From Gammaproteobacteria bacterium (GTDB lineage Bacteria > Pseudomonadota > Gammaproteobacteria > Pseudomonadales > Pseudomonadaceae), in contig JAHJYA010000094.1 of NCBI GenBank assembly GCA_018826895.1, positions 18,724-82,723 of the forward strand: a stretch of DNA of 64,000 nucleotides. The letters run 5' to 3'. A program made the position numbers and the translations under genes. Each line of letters starts with the position of its first letter. Position 1 is the first letter of the stretch. Under the pieces are notes generated by a model. The model was not told the DNA's origin and made no database searches. It saw only the letters and a list, made by a program, of their open reading frames with translations. Shown one piece after another: positions 17,143-25,719 of this stretch.

Positions 17143-18123
17143 TTACTCGACCAGGCCGAACTCGCGGCCCAGTTCGCGGTACTGCGCGACTTGCTGCTTG
17201 ACCAGCGCGTCGAGCTCTTCACCGGTCACGGTCAGCGGCAGCACGTCACGGTCGGCGAGGTATTGCTGGAATTCTGGCGAGGCTTGCAGGGTGGCGAAGC
17301 GGTCGCGCCACCAGGCTACGGCTTCAGGGGTGACGTCCGGGCCGACGAAGTAACCACGGATCAATGGCCACTGGATCTCGTAACCCTGCTCGCGCGCGGT
17401 GGGGATGTCGGCCAGTTCACCTGGCAGGCGCTCCTCACTGAAAATCGCCAGGGTGCGGATCTTGTTGGCTTTCTGTGCGCGGATCTCGCTGGCGCTGCCG
17501 GTGACCAGGTCCACGTGTTTGCCCATCAGGGCCATGTAGTGCTCGGCACCGCCTTCAAATGCGGCGTAGCGCAGGTCGCGCGGGTTGACCCCGGCGGCTT
17601 TTGCCAGCAGCGCGATCTTCACCCAGCCTTGGCCACCGATGCTGCCACCACCACCGACGGACACACTTTTTGGGTCTTTTTTCAGCGCTTGAACGACATC
17701 GTCCAGGGTCTTGAACGGCGAGTCTTCGCGCACGGCCAGGGTGCCGTAGTCAGTGCCGATAGTGGTCAGCCATTGCACGGCGTTCTCGTCATAGCGGCCG
17801 TATTTGCCCAGGGCGAGGTTGAGCAGCGAGGCGCCGGAGAAGGCCACGATGGTGCCGGCTTCGCCGCGGCGATTAGCGGCAATGGCGTTATAGGCCACCG
17901 CGCCGATGCCGCCGGGCATGTAGGTAACGCGCATGGGGGCATCAAGCAGTTTGTGGTCCTTGAGACCGGCTTGAGCCAGTTTGCAGGTGAGGTCGAAGCC
18001 GCCGCCGGGCTTGGTAGGGGCGATGCATTCTGGGCGTGAGGGTTCTTTGCCGAGCGCGCTGGCGCTGGCCAGTAGCATGGCGCAGGCAATGGACAGGCAG
18101 GTGCTGAGTCGAGTCGAGTTCAT
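17143..18123 (-). CDS. tctC: Tripartite tricarboxylate transporter, periplasmic binding protein TctC
   Basis: The 326-residue protein has a Sec signal peptide (about residues 1-25, cleavage after ASA/LGK region) and the Bug/TctC fold: ECIAPTKPGGGFDLTCK, the SVGGGGSIGGQGWVKIALLAKAAGV motif near residue 155, and FEGGAEHYMALMGKHVDL near 190. It should bind the carboxylate in the periplasm and deliver it to TctAB. It lies 46 bp downstream of the oprD-type gene. Confidence 0.92.
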   Translation of the reverse strand: MNSTRLSTCLSIACAMLLASASALGKEPSRPECIAPTKPGGGFDLTCKLAQAGLKDHKLLDAPMRVTYMPGGIGAVAYNAIAANRRGEAGTIVAFSGASLLNLALGKYGRYDENAVQWLTTIGTDYGTLAVREDSPFKTLDDVVQALKKDPKSVSVGGGGSIGGQGWVKIALLAKAAGVNPRDLRYAAFEGGAEHYMALMGKHVDLVTGSASEIRAQKANKIRTLAIFSEERLPGELADIPTAREQGYEIQWPLIRGYFVGPDVTPEAVAWWRDRFATLQASPEFQQYLADRDVLPLTVTGEELDALVKQQVAQYRELGREFGLVE

Positions 18124-18169
18124 GATGCGTTCCTTTCTTAGAGTTGTAGAGGTGCGGTAGCGCGGCGAC

Positions 18170-19435
18170 TCACCAGAGTGCCTTGGTGTAGCTGAGAATC
18201 AGGCGGTTCTCATCGAGGTCACGGCTGAAGCTCGAGCGGTAGCTGGCGTTACGCCAGGTCAGCTTGAGGTTCTTCAGGGTGCCTTCGCTGAAGCTGTAGG
18301 CCAGGTCGGTGTTGCGTTCCCACTCATTGCCCGATTGGCCGTTATTCAGGCGCACCTGATCACCGGTGACATAGCGGTTCATGAACGTCAGGCCCTTGAG
18401 CCCGATGGCGGCGAAGTCATAGTCATAGCGCAGCTGCCAGGAGCGTTCCTCGGGGCCGGCAAAATCGTTGATCTGCAGGAAGTTGGTCAAGTAGGGCGTG
18501 GCCCCATCGACATAGGTAAAAGCCTCATCACCTTTCATCTGCTGATAGGCCAGGCCCAGGGCATGACCGGCCTGGCTGTAGGTAAACATGGCGTTGAGCG
18601 CCTGGTTATCAATATTGCCGACGCGTGCTTGACCCGCTTCGCGGTTATTGAAGTAGCGCAGATCGCTTTTCAGCGTCCCGCTGCCCAGCGCCAGGCTGTG
18701 TTGCAGGCCGAGGAAGTGCTGGTGATAGATATCCTGCAGCTCGGCATAGTGATAACTGGCCACCAGGCCTGGCGCGAGCCCGTAGTCACCGCCGAAGAAG
18801 CGCAGCCCGTCACTCTCGGGGCTGGCGCCGAAGCGGCCGTTCTTGTTGTTCAATGCCAGTTTTTCCGAGCCGGAAACGCTGCGCTGGACCACCCGGGAGA
18901 TTTCCCCGCCGGTCAGTGTCAGGGACTCGATATCACGGCTTTGCACCTGCCAGCCTTCGAATACCTGGGGCAGCAGGCGGCTGTTGCTGTACTGCAAGTA
19001 AGGCATTTTCGGCAGCAGGGTCCCGACCTTGGCCACGCTTTTGCCCAGGCGGGCCTTGCCGGTTACGCCCAGCTTGCTGTAGTCGTCTTCGGCGCGGTTG
19101 CGGCTGTCGCGTGGCAGCAGGTCAGTACCGCTGCGGTCGCTCGACGAGTCAAGCTTCAAGCCGAGCATGCCGAGGGCGTCGACACCAAAGCCGAGCGTGC
19201 CCTGAGTAAAGCCCGACTCCAGACTGAGGATAAAGCCCTGAGCCCATTCCTCGCGTTTGTTCTGAGCGGGATCGGGAAATTGGCGAAAATCGCGGTTCAG
19301 ATAAAAGTTGCGCAGCTCCAGGCTGGCTTTGCTGTCTTCAATAAAACCCTGGGCCTGGGCAACGCCCATCGACAGGGGCATTAGGCAGAGGGCGCCAAGG
19401 GGCAAGGTGTAATGCAGAGGGTATGTTGTTGTCAT
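18170..19435 (-). CDS. OprD-family outer-membrane porin (OpdH-like)
   Basis: The 421-residue protein has a signal peptide ending near AQAQ and a beta-barrel rich in alternating residues, with the OprD-family N-terminus FIEDSKASLELRNFYLNRDFR and the C-terminal NRLILSYTKALW ending in an aromatic residue. OprD porins admit specific small molecules. OpdH of P. aeruginosa takes up cis-aconitate and related tricarboxylates, and the position inside a tct operon points to a similar substrate. 36 bp separate it from the isomerase gene upstream. Confidence 0.88.
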   Translation of the reverse strand: MTTTYPLHYTLPLGALCLMPLSMGVAQAQGFIEDSKASLELRNFYLNRDFRQFPDPAQNKREEWAQGFILSLESGFTQGTLGFGVDALGMLGLKLDSSSDRSGTDLLPRDSRNRAEDDYSKLGVTGKARLGKSVAKVGTLLPKMPYLQYSNSRLLPQVFEGWQVQSRDIESLTLTGGEISRVVQRSVSGSEKLALNNKNGRFGASPESDGLRFFGGDYGLAPGLVASYHYAELQDIYHQHFLGLQHSLALGSGTLKSDLRYFNNREAGQARVGNIDNQALNAMFTYSQAGHALGLAYQQMKGDEAFTYVDGATPYLTNFLQINDFAGPEERSWQLRYDYDFAAIGLKGLTFMNRYVTGDQVRLNNGQSGNEWERNTDLAYSFSEGTLKNLKLTWRNASYRSSFSRDLDENRLILSYTKALW

Positions 19436-19471
19436 TGTGGTCAGCTCTGGCGGTGGATGAAAATGGTGCGG

Positions 19472-20545
19472 TTATCTCCCGATGCGCTTGCCCGGGATGT
19501 ACACATCCCCGGCGAACAGGCGCCGGGCTGTGCGCACCAGGGAGGCGCGCAGTTTTTCGGGACGGTTCTGCGAGTCAGGTTCCAGCGACACTTCGATCTG
19601 CCCGCCCGGGTGCTCCAGGCGTACTAGCGCGGCACCGCTGATCGGGGTGATCTGGTGGGCCACGCTGCCCGGCAAGGCGCAGGCACTGGCCAAGCCGATG
19701 GCGCCCGTTGCAGCCAGCGAACGGTGGCAGTTATGCGGCATGAAGTAGCGGGTACTCAGGCTGCCGCCCTGGCGTGGCGGGGCCAGCAGTACGGGTTTGG
19801 GAATGACCATGTGCGCGACATCGCCCAGGCCCATCAGGCGGCCGGCCTGCAGGCGAATGCTTTCCAGTCGCGCGAGCAACTGTGGGTCGGCGTCCAGCTC
19901 GGTGGCTGTCTCGTAACCGGTTTTGCCCAGCGCCTCGGCATGCATCAGGACCATGGGCATGGCCATGTCGATGCAGGTCACTTCCACGCCATCGATCAGG
20001 TCACGCACCTGGCCGCTCGGCAGCAGGCTGCCGGTCTTGGCGCCGGCGGCATCAAGAAAGGTCAGGCGGATCGGTGCAGCCGTGCCGGGCACACCGTCGA
20101 TTTGCGTGTCGCCCTCATAGCGCACCCGGCCGTTGGGGGTCAGTACATCGGAATCGATCAGGGTATTGGTGTTGAGGTTGCGGATACGCACCCGCGTGGC
20201 CGGTGTGGTGGCGTTGACCAGGCCATGTTCGATGGCGAAGGGGCCTATTGCGCAGAGCATGTTGCCGCAGTTCGGCGCAGTATCGACGCGTCGCTGGGCG
20301 ACCATCACCTGGACGAACAGGTAGTCGACATCGGCATCCGGGTGCGGTGAACGGCTGACGATGGCAACCTTGCTCGTCTGGGGGCTGCCACCGCCAATGC
20401 CATCGATCTCCAGCTCATGGCCTGATCCCATGACCTTGAGTAGTACCTCGTCGCGTTGCGCCGGATCGCTAGGCAGGTGGTTGGCCAGGAACACCGGCCC
20501 ACGGGACGTGCCGCCGCGCATGAGGACACAGGGAATGGCTTGCAT
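19472..20545 (-). CDS. PrpF/GalD-family isomerase (tautomerase of unsaturated tricarboxylates)
   Basis: The 357-residue protein starts with the family signature IPCVLMRGGTSRG and contains DGIGGGSPQTSKVAIV near residue 48, NCGNMLCAIGPFAIEHG near residue 92 (the Cys is the catalytic thiol position in PrpF) and MPHNCHRSLAATGAIGLA near residue 268. PrpF converts 2-methyl-trans-aconitate to the cis form, and GalD interconverts 4-oxalomesaconate tautomers. Being first in an operon with a tricarboxylate transporter, it probably converts the imported acid to a usable isomer. Which member it is cannot be settled by eye. Confidence 0.85.
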   Translation of the reverse strand: MQAIPCVLMRGGTSRGPVFLANHLPSDPAQRDEVLLKVMGSGHELEIDGIGGGSPQTSKVAIVSRSPHPDADVDYLFVQVMVAQRRVDTAPNCGNMLCAIGPFAIEHGLVNATTPATRVRIRNLNTNTLIDSDVLTPNGRVRYEGDTQIDGVPGTAAPIRLTFLDAAGAKTGSLLPSGQVRDLIDGVEVTCIDMAMPMVLMHAEALGKTGYETATELDADPQLLARLESIRLQAGRLMGLGDVAHMVIPKPVLLAPPRQGGSLSTRYFMPHNCHRSLAATGAIGLASACALPGSVAHQITPISGAALVRLEHPGGQIEVSLEPDSQNRPEKLRASLVRTARRLFAGDVYIPGKRIGR

Positions 20546-20635
20546 GATGTCTCCGGTGCAATAAATATAGTTATTGTTGCGTTGGGAGATTATCGGGGCA
20601 GTTTTTTTAATCTGTAAATTGCATATATTTGAGCT

Positions 20636-20658
20636 ATTAATGTGTTTTAAGCATTAAT
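20636..20658. promoter_or_regulatory. Candidate LysR-type regulator site
   Basis: ATTAATG at 20636-20642 and CATTAAT at 20652-20658 form perfect 7-bp inverted arms with a 9-nt spacer in the AT-rich divergent region between the tct operon and the LysR gene. The T-N11-A pattern expected of LysR sites is present within it. Confidence 0.55.
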
Positions 20659-20755
20659 GCGGCGTCAGAATGCACGACAACAGCCGGACCCCGCGCAAAC
20701 CCGCTTATGCTGATACGCTAAATATAAAAATCGGATCGATTAATAGGTTTCGTGC

Positions 20756-21676
20756 ATGAATTACGAGCTGCAAGACCTTCGGGCCTTTGTGAAAATCGCC
20801 GAATTCGGCAACTTCCATGAGGCCGCCAACGCCATTCACCTGTCCCAGCCGGCGCTGACCCGACGCATGCAAAAGCTCGAAGAGGGGCTGGGCACGCAGT
20901 TGCTCGACCGCACCACCCGGCGCGTGAGCCTGACAGCTGTGGGGCGGGACTTTCTGCCCAAGGCGCGCCGCCTGCTGGATGACTTCGAGCGCTCTATTCT
21001 GGGTATCCGTGAACTTGCCGAGCGACAGTCCGGGCAGGTGACGCTGGCCTGCATCCCGACTGCAGCGTTCTACTTTCTGCCAACGGTGATCCGCGAGTTC
21101 AACCTGCAGTACCCGAAGATTCGCATCCGTATTCTCGACCTCAGCGCCCATGAAGGGCTTGAGGCGGTGATCCGCGGGGAGGCCGATTTCGGTATCAATA
21201 TGCTCAGTGGGCAAAGCGCTGAAATCGACTTCACACCGTTGGTCAATGAGCCCTTCGTCCTCGCCTGTCGGCGTGATCACCCCTTGGCCAAGCAGGATCA
21301 GGTGGCCTGGCGCGAGCTCAGTGATTACCGCCTGATCGGGGTGGGAAGGCTCAGTGGTAATCGCGTACTGCTCGATCATGGCCTGGCCCACTTGGACTGG
21401 CGGCCGAGCTGGTTCTATGAGGTGCAGCACCTGTCCACGTCGCTGGGCATGGTTGAGGCCGGTCTTGGTGTGGCAGCACTGCCCAGCCTGGCAATGCCCG
21501 CCGAAGATCACCCCATCCTGGTTCAGCGGCCTCTGGTCGAGCCCGTTATCAGCCGCACCCTAGGCCTTGTCAGGCGCCACGGCTCTTCGCTATCACCGGC
21601 TGCCGAGCAGTTCGTCGACACCCTGTTGCGCCAATGGCCGGGTTACACCTCGTTAGGGTTACCGGCTAAAGACTGA
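20756..21676 (+). CDS. LysR-family transcriptional regulator of the tct operon
   Basis: The 306-residue protein has a winged helix-turn-helix at residues 1-60 (FVKIAEFGNFHEAANAIHLSQPALTRRMQKLEE) and a periplasmic-binding-protein-like effector domain. It is transcribed away from the isomerase-oprD-tctCBA operon, the usual arrangement for a LysR activator of the divergent genes. The inducer is likely the imported carboxylate or its product. Confidence 0.88.
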   Translation: MNYELQDLRAFVKIAEFGNFHEAANAIHLSQPALTRRMQKLEEGLGTQLLDRTTRRVSLTAVGRDFLPKARRLLDDFERSILGIRELAERQSGQVTLACIPTAAFYFLPTVIREFNLQYPKIRIRILDLSAHEGLEAVIRGEADFGINMLSGQSAEIDFTPLVNEPFVLACRRDHPLAKQDQVAWRELSDYRLIGVGRLSGNRVLLDHGLAHLDWRPSWFYEVQHLSTSLGMVEAGLGVAALPSLAMPAEDHPILVQRPLVEPVISRTLGLVRRHGSSLSPAAEQFVDTLLRQWPGYTSLGLPAKD

Positions 21677-21932
21677 GTGCTCAATGGCGACGGTCACTCC
21701 AGGTCGGGCGGCTGCAGAGTCTGTTGATGTCCGTTACGTGCGGCTTTCCCAAGGGTGCGCTTCGCGTTGAGGTTGCGTTACGCGCAAGTCGACGCTTTAA
21801 CGATGGAGCAGCTGAAAGTAGGGCTTTTGCGCCATGCTTTTAATTGCTCTGCTAATTGCTCTGCCCCTCTAAGGAAATCGAGAGTTTCTTCTAATTCTGG
21901 TCCTCTCATTTTAGCTACTCTCTTCGAGGCTG

Positions 21933-22292
21933 TTACGCTGAGGGCTCAGACCAAACCGCATATTCGTTGCCGGTGGGGTCTGTGAAGTGGAACCGCCGCC
22001 CGCCGGGGAAGGAAAAAATAGCTTGAGTGATCGTCCCTCCCGCTGACGTGACCTTGGCTGCAGTCGCTTCCAGCTCTGAGCTGTAAAGCACAACCAATAC
22101 ACTACCGTTGTCGGGTGATACGACGTTGTCTGATTTGAAAAAGCCCCCGTCCAATCCTGCGTTTTCTATCGCTATATAAGCCGGGCCATAGTCAATAAAC
22201 GACCAGCCAAATGCCGATGTAAAAAAGCGCTTGGTTGCTTCAAGGTCGCGTGAGGGGATTTCCAAGTAGTTTATTTTTCCGGTTTCTTTCAT
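21933..22292 (-). CDS. VOC/glyoxalase-like protein
   Basis: The 119-residue single-domain protein has the vicinal-oxygen-chelate pattern: INYLEIPSRDLEATKRFFTSAFGW at the N-terminus, two beta-alpha-beta-beta-beta units, and FTDPTGNEYAVWSE at the C-terminus. The catalysed reaction cannot be told. Base composition is more AT-rich than the flanking genes, as for the next three genes. The upstream 21677-21932 stretch also looks AT-richer and holds no gene that can be supported. Confidence 0.75.
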   Translation of the reverse strand: MKETGKINYLEIPSRDLEATKRFFTSAFGWSFIDYGPAYIAIENAGLDGGFFKSDNVVSPDNGSVLVVLYSSELEATAAKVTSAGGTITQAIFSFPGGRRFHFTDPTGNEYAVWSEPSA

Positions 22293-22349
22293 GGCATCCT
22301 CACGTGTATAGGCAAAATCGTATGCTAGGGTCGTTTAATGAGTGTCAGT

Positions 22350-22565
22350 CTATTGGCTTTTGTATCGCCGCTGCCACTCAAGCGCGACCTCACCCATTGT
22401 TTTGGATTTACCGTCTTTTATCCATGCCATAAAGTCCCGGTCAAACTTGAAGTCCGGCCCACATGTTTTACTCAAGAAACGCCTTACGTTTTGAGTGTTT
22501 CGGTAGGTGCTTGTGACCGCTGTTTCCTTCGTTATTTGCCCGCCGTGCCAGTCGAAGTCTGCCAT
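22350..22565 (-). CDS. Small DUF6434-like protein
   Basis: The 71-residue protein starts MADFDWHGGQITKETAVTST and continues NTQNVRRFLSKTCGPDFKFDRDFMAWIKDG, a pattern resembling the small DUF6434 family of unknown function. The ATG at 22565 follows a good AAAAGGAAAA ribosome site; longer in-frame starts run back into the attC site. It is likely the first gene of the cassette downstream of the attC at 22698-22769. Confidence 0.65.
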   Translation of the reverse strand: MADFDWHGGQITKETAVTSTYRNTQNVRRFLSKTCGPDFKFDRDFMAWIKDGKSKTMGEVALEWQRRYKSQ

Positions 22566-22697
22566 CTGTTTTCCTTTTTCGATAGCTCCCACCTCTGGTC
22601 GGATATACCAATGTAGCCGCGCTGACGACAGATGCAGAAGAGAAACCTTGCTCACTGCTTGTGGGGGAGTCCGTATACAGTACTTTATTGGGCTTAG

Positions 22698-22769
22698 GCA
22701 TAACGCCAAGGCTCACCGACGGCAATGGAACGTAGCGGAATTGCCGTCCGGTGCAGCGCCTTGTTCGGC
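22698..22769 (-). other. Integron attC recombination site
   Basis: Read on the minus strand, the 72-bp element starts with GCCGAAC (R'' box) and ends with GTTATGC (R' box). Between them lie inverted arms that pair into a long hairpin: GACGGCAAT opposite ATTGCCGTC and AAGGCGCTGCACCGG opposite CGGTGAGCCTTGGC, with unpaired extra bases as in true attC sites. It starts 10 bp after the stop codon of the methyltransferase gene, the standard place for a cassette attC. The boxes deviate at one base each from the RYYYAAC/GTTRRRY consensus. Confidence 0.75.
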
Positions 22770-22778
22770 AGTCACTCG

Positions 22779-23399
22779 CTATCGCTTCTCCAATAGAAAC
22801 CACGTCGAGTCATCCTGAGGGAAGTGTGGATCTCGGTGATAGACAAAGCCATAGTCGACCAGATGCAGGTCGGGGAATTTGTCAAGCATTTCGCCAGCGA
22901 AGTCACGCTTGAAAAGCTTTCCTGTGTGACCTCGGTAGGTGATCTCCGTCGGCTTCGGGTTGTAGTATTCGGCCACAAGCACATAACGAGAAGACGCTCT
23001 GTGTATCAGTTCGTAGACAGTCGGCAGCTTGTCAGGATTGATGTGGATCAAAACGCCTTTGGTGAACACAAGGTCCCATGTCGCTTCCGGCTGGAATTCG
23101 AGAATTGATTTCACATGGAGATTTACGTCGGGGAGCTTGGATTGAAGCTCTGACGCGGCCTTCTGATTGATCTCTACAGCAGATAGTTGGGCTGCGGGCA
23201 GCAAATGGCGCAGCGCCACCAAGTTCAGGCCGATATTGGAGCCGAGTTCCAAAACACTGTTCACTGAGTGAGCTCGGGCAAGGACCTTGCTGAAAAAAGC
23301 TGTCTTGGAAGCAACCAACCGGGGACCTTGGTTACGGTCGACGTATTCGTTTCCAAAGTCGCCTTCCCAGAAGGTCTCTTGTTCTGTCGTGCGTGTCAT
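22779..23399 (-). CDS. SAM-dependent methyltransferase (pseudaminic-acid-associated methylase type)
   Basis: The 206-residue protein has the SAM-binding motif SVLELGSNIGLNLVALRHLLP near residue 47, motif II-like VHVKSILEFQP and TWDLVFTKGVLIHINPDKLP near residue 108. The sequence type matches the methylases found in pseudaminic acid and other surface sugar clusters, but no such sugar genes lie here. ATG at 23399 follows AAGGAAGG. The gene plus the attC just after its stop has the form of an integron gene cassette. Confidence 0.8.
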   Translation of the reverse strand: MTRTTEQETFWEGDFGNEYVDRNQGPRLVASKTAFFSKVLARAHSVNSVLELGSNIGLNLVALRHLLPAAQLSAVEINQKAASELQSKLPDVNLHVKSILEFQPEATWDLVFTKGVLIHINPDKLPTVYELIHRASSRYVLVAEYYNPKPTEITYRGHTGKLFKRDFAGEMLDKFPDLHLVDYGFVYHRDPHFPQDDSTWFLLEKR

Positions 23400-23430
23400 A
23401 TTGCCTTCCTTTTTTGGTGCCGGAGTTTTG

Positions 23431-23494
23431 GTTAAAGGGCGGGGTTTAGCCCGTCCCAGTGTGCGTAGCGAACGATTTGAGCCGGTTGTTAGAG
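23431..23494 (-). other. Degenerate attC-like sequence
   Basis: On the minus strand, just after the DUF4087 stop, the sequence begins CTCTAACAACCGGCTCAAAT and contains a central CTGGGACGGGCTAAACCCCG segment, both resembling long attC sites. No proper GTTRRRY box closes it, so it may be decayed or misread. Confidence 0.35.
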
Positions 23495-23498
23495 GAGT

Positions 23499-23903
23499 TC
23501 AGCGTAGAGGTATTTTGTCGTAAATGTTCGGATCTTCCAAACATTGCTTTAATAGTAATTGCTCTCCACTGTAGACTTTTAATATTTTTGAGCTCTCTTT
23601 GTTCGTTTTGACGTTAAGGCAGACGCATGAAAAGCCGTAATAACCATTCGTGCGGACAAATTCATTTTGGTCAATGGTTGGCATATTTTCCATTGAGTCT
23701 TCGTTGATAAAGCCTCTGCCTTGTACTGATATCGTCCACTCAGATTCGCTATCAGTTAACCATAGGTTTGCTGGCGTGGGATTTTCTAGCCAGCCACAGC
23801 GTTTTTCTGCTGACATGGCGCTGAAAGGTAATACGAAAAGTACGATTGAGAGTACGCGATGCAATTTAGTGTTTTCCCTAACAGTGATTAAACCGAATCC
23901 CAC
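23499..23903 (-). CDS. DUF4087 secreted protein
   Basis: The 134-residue protein has a signal peptide (LSIVLFVLPFSAMSA, about residues 18-32) and then RCGWLENPTPANLWLTD and W-T-I-S, the hallmark of the small periplasmic DUF4087 family. Several Cys residues (RCGW, CVC, CLED) may form disulfides. Function unknown. AT-richer than the flanking chromosome. The region 23904-24100 upstream shows nothing recognisable. Confidence 0.7.
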   Translation of the reverse strand: MGFGLITVRENTKLHRVLSIVLFVLPFSAMSAEKRCGWLENPTPANLWLTDSESEWTISVQGRGFINEDSMENMPTIDQNEFVRTNGYYGFSCVCLNVKTNKESSKILKVYSGEQLLLKQCLEDPNIYDKIPLR

Positions 23904-24100
23904 ACTAATCCAATAGCACGGAGCTCTTGATAAGACTCCACCTTCCTTGCAACTAAAAATAAACTACACCCAAATCAACGCTTTGTGCCAGCCAGCACGA
24001 CACACAAACGTATTCGCTTGCCTTCCGCTTTCCGCGCAGCGAGGAACATTTCACCGTCCCGCCACCCCGCACAAATTGCGTCGGCAATTGCCGCTCAGCT

Positions 24101-25657
24101 TCACCCCTCTCGCCGCGCCCGTAAATCCCGCGCGACGTGTTCGGCGAGGCCGGCGCCGGCTTCGCTCATGGTCAGGTAGGTGCGGTTGGCACCGGCATCC
24201 TGGATGCGTTGGGCGATATCGTCGTACATGGCGTGGGAGACGATCAGTCCATCGAAACCGCTGTCGCGCAGTTTGCGGGTGGAGATGACCTTGGCCTCGG
24301 GGTCGTTCATGGCCAGGATCACGGCTTCTACGGCGGGCATTTCGATGCGTTGCCAGAACACTGGGTCTTCGGCGTCGGCAAATAGGATATGCCGGCCGGC
24401 TTCGCCATTGAGTTGGATGACCTGGGGGTCGGAGTCCAGGCTGACCATATTCCAGCCCTGGTGGGCGAGGTGGTCGTAGGCGGCGCGGCCGGTGCGGCCC
24501 ATGCCCATCACGAGAATTTGCGCATCGCCCAGGGACACGGGTTGTTCGTCGGGGTGGCGGATGTTGCGTTCCAGGGGGATCAGGCGGTGCGCCAGGCGCT
24601 CGTAGAGCGGGTTGGCGAAGCGGTTGAGCTGGGCCGAGATAACAAAAGACAGCGCTACCGTGATGGCCAGCGGCACGAGGTAGGCGGGCAGTAACACGCT
24701 GGCGACGATCAGGCCAAACTCGCTGTAGTTGGTCAGGCTGACGCTGCTGAGGAAGGCGCTGCGCGCGCGTAGGCGAAACAGCAAAAACAGCCCGAAGAAC
24801 AGCGCGCCCTTGAGTGGCAGGAGCAGGGCCATCAGCGCGGCGAAAATCAGGGTGTCGAGGTCTGGCAAACCGCCGATGCCGATCTGCAGGAAGAAGCCGA
24901 CCAGAAAGACTTCCTTGATACTCCACAGCGAGTTGGCCAACTCGCCGGCGCGCGGGTGTTTGGCAAGCATGGCGCCGAAGGCTAGGGCGCCCAGTTCGGC
25001 GCTCAGTCCGACACTCTCGAAGCCATAGCCGCCGATCACCAGGGCCAGCAGCAGGCCGAGCAGGACCATCAGCTCTTCGTGACCGCTGGCATCGAGCAGG
25101 CGGAACAGCAGTGGCCGCAGCAGGGGTAGGGCGAAGACCAGCAAGGCCCAGGCCGAGGGCACTTTGCCGCTGGCCAGGCTCATGACCAGCAGGGCAATCA
25201 GGTCCTGAATAATCAGCACACCGATGGCCACCCGGCCATGGAAGGCGCGCAGCTCACGTTTACCTTCCAGCACTTTGGCCGCCAGCACGGTGCTGGAGAA
25301 GGACAAGGCGATCGCCAGCAGCAAGGCCTGCTGCCAGGGCGGGTCGAGGACCAACAGGATAACGGGCAAAAACAGCAGGCTGGAGAGCACGAAGTGCAGC
25401 AGGCCGCCGCCGATCACTTCGCGGCGCAGCAGGGCGCTGGGCTTGAGTTTGAGGCCGACGGTAAACAGCAGCAGTAACACACCGAGGTGGGCGAGGTGAT
25501 CGAGAATAAGGCTGTCTAGCGGGCCGATGCCCAGGCGGCTACCGGCGGCAGCGAGAGCGAAGCCGGCGGCCAGGTAGCCAATCAGCGGCGGTAGGCCGAT
25601 GCTGCGCACGGCCATGCCCATGATGAAGGCGAAGGCGATCCAGGTGGCTTCGATCAT
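24101..25657 (-). CDS. CPA2-family monovalent cation:proton antiporter (KefB/YbaL-like)
   Basis: The 518-residue protein has a 12-13-helix CPA2 transport domain (residues 1-375, with LGVLLLLFTVGLKL near 58 and LIIQDLIALLVM near 150) and a cytoplasmic RCK-N domain starting at about 395 (ILVMGMGRTGRAAYDHL, then ESDP-like SLDSDPQVIQ). It should exchange K+ or Na+ for protons under control of a nucleotide bound to the RCK domain. A C-terminal RCK-C domain is absent. Monocistronic. Confidence 0.87.
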   Translation of the reverse strand: MIEATWIAFAFIMGMAVRSIGLPPLIGYLAAGFALAAAGSRLGIGPLDSLILDHLAHLGVLLLLFTVGLKLKPSALLRREVIGGGLLHFVLSSLLFLPVILLVLDPPWQQALLLAIALSFSSTVLAAKVLEGKRELRAFHGRVAIGVLIIQDLIALLVMSLASGKVPSAWALLVFALPLLRPLLFRLLDASGHEELMVLLGLLLALVIGGYGFESVGLSAELGALAFGAMLAKHPRAGELANSLWSIKEVFLVGFFLQIGIGGLPDLDTLIFAALMALLLPLKGALFFGLFLLFRLRARSAFLSSVSLTNYSEFGLIVASVLLPAYLVPLAITVALSFVISAQLNRFANPLYERLAHRLIPLERNIRHPDEQPVSLGDAQILVMGMGRTGRAAYDHLAHQGWNMVSLDSDPQVIQLNGEAGRHILFADAEDPVFWQRIEMPAVEAVILAMNDPEAKVISTRKLRDSGFDGLIVSHAMYDDIAQRIQDAGANRTYLTMSEAGAGLAEHVARDLRARREG

Positions 25658-25719
25658 GGGCGCTCCTCATGCGTAGGCAAGGCGCGCATTTAATCACGCC
25701 TTGTGGGTGCCGGGGAGTC

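Noticed and set aside
22571..22709. N-terminal extension of the DUF6434-like gene to 119 residues
   Set aside because: The extension would run into the attC site and lacks a ribosome site; the ATG at 22565 has a good one.
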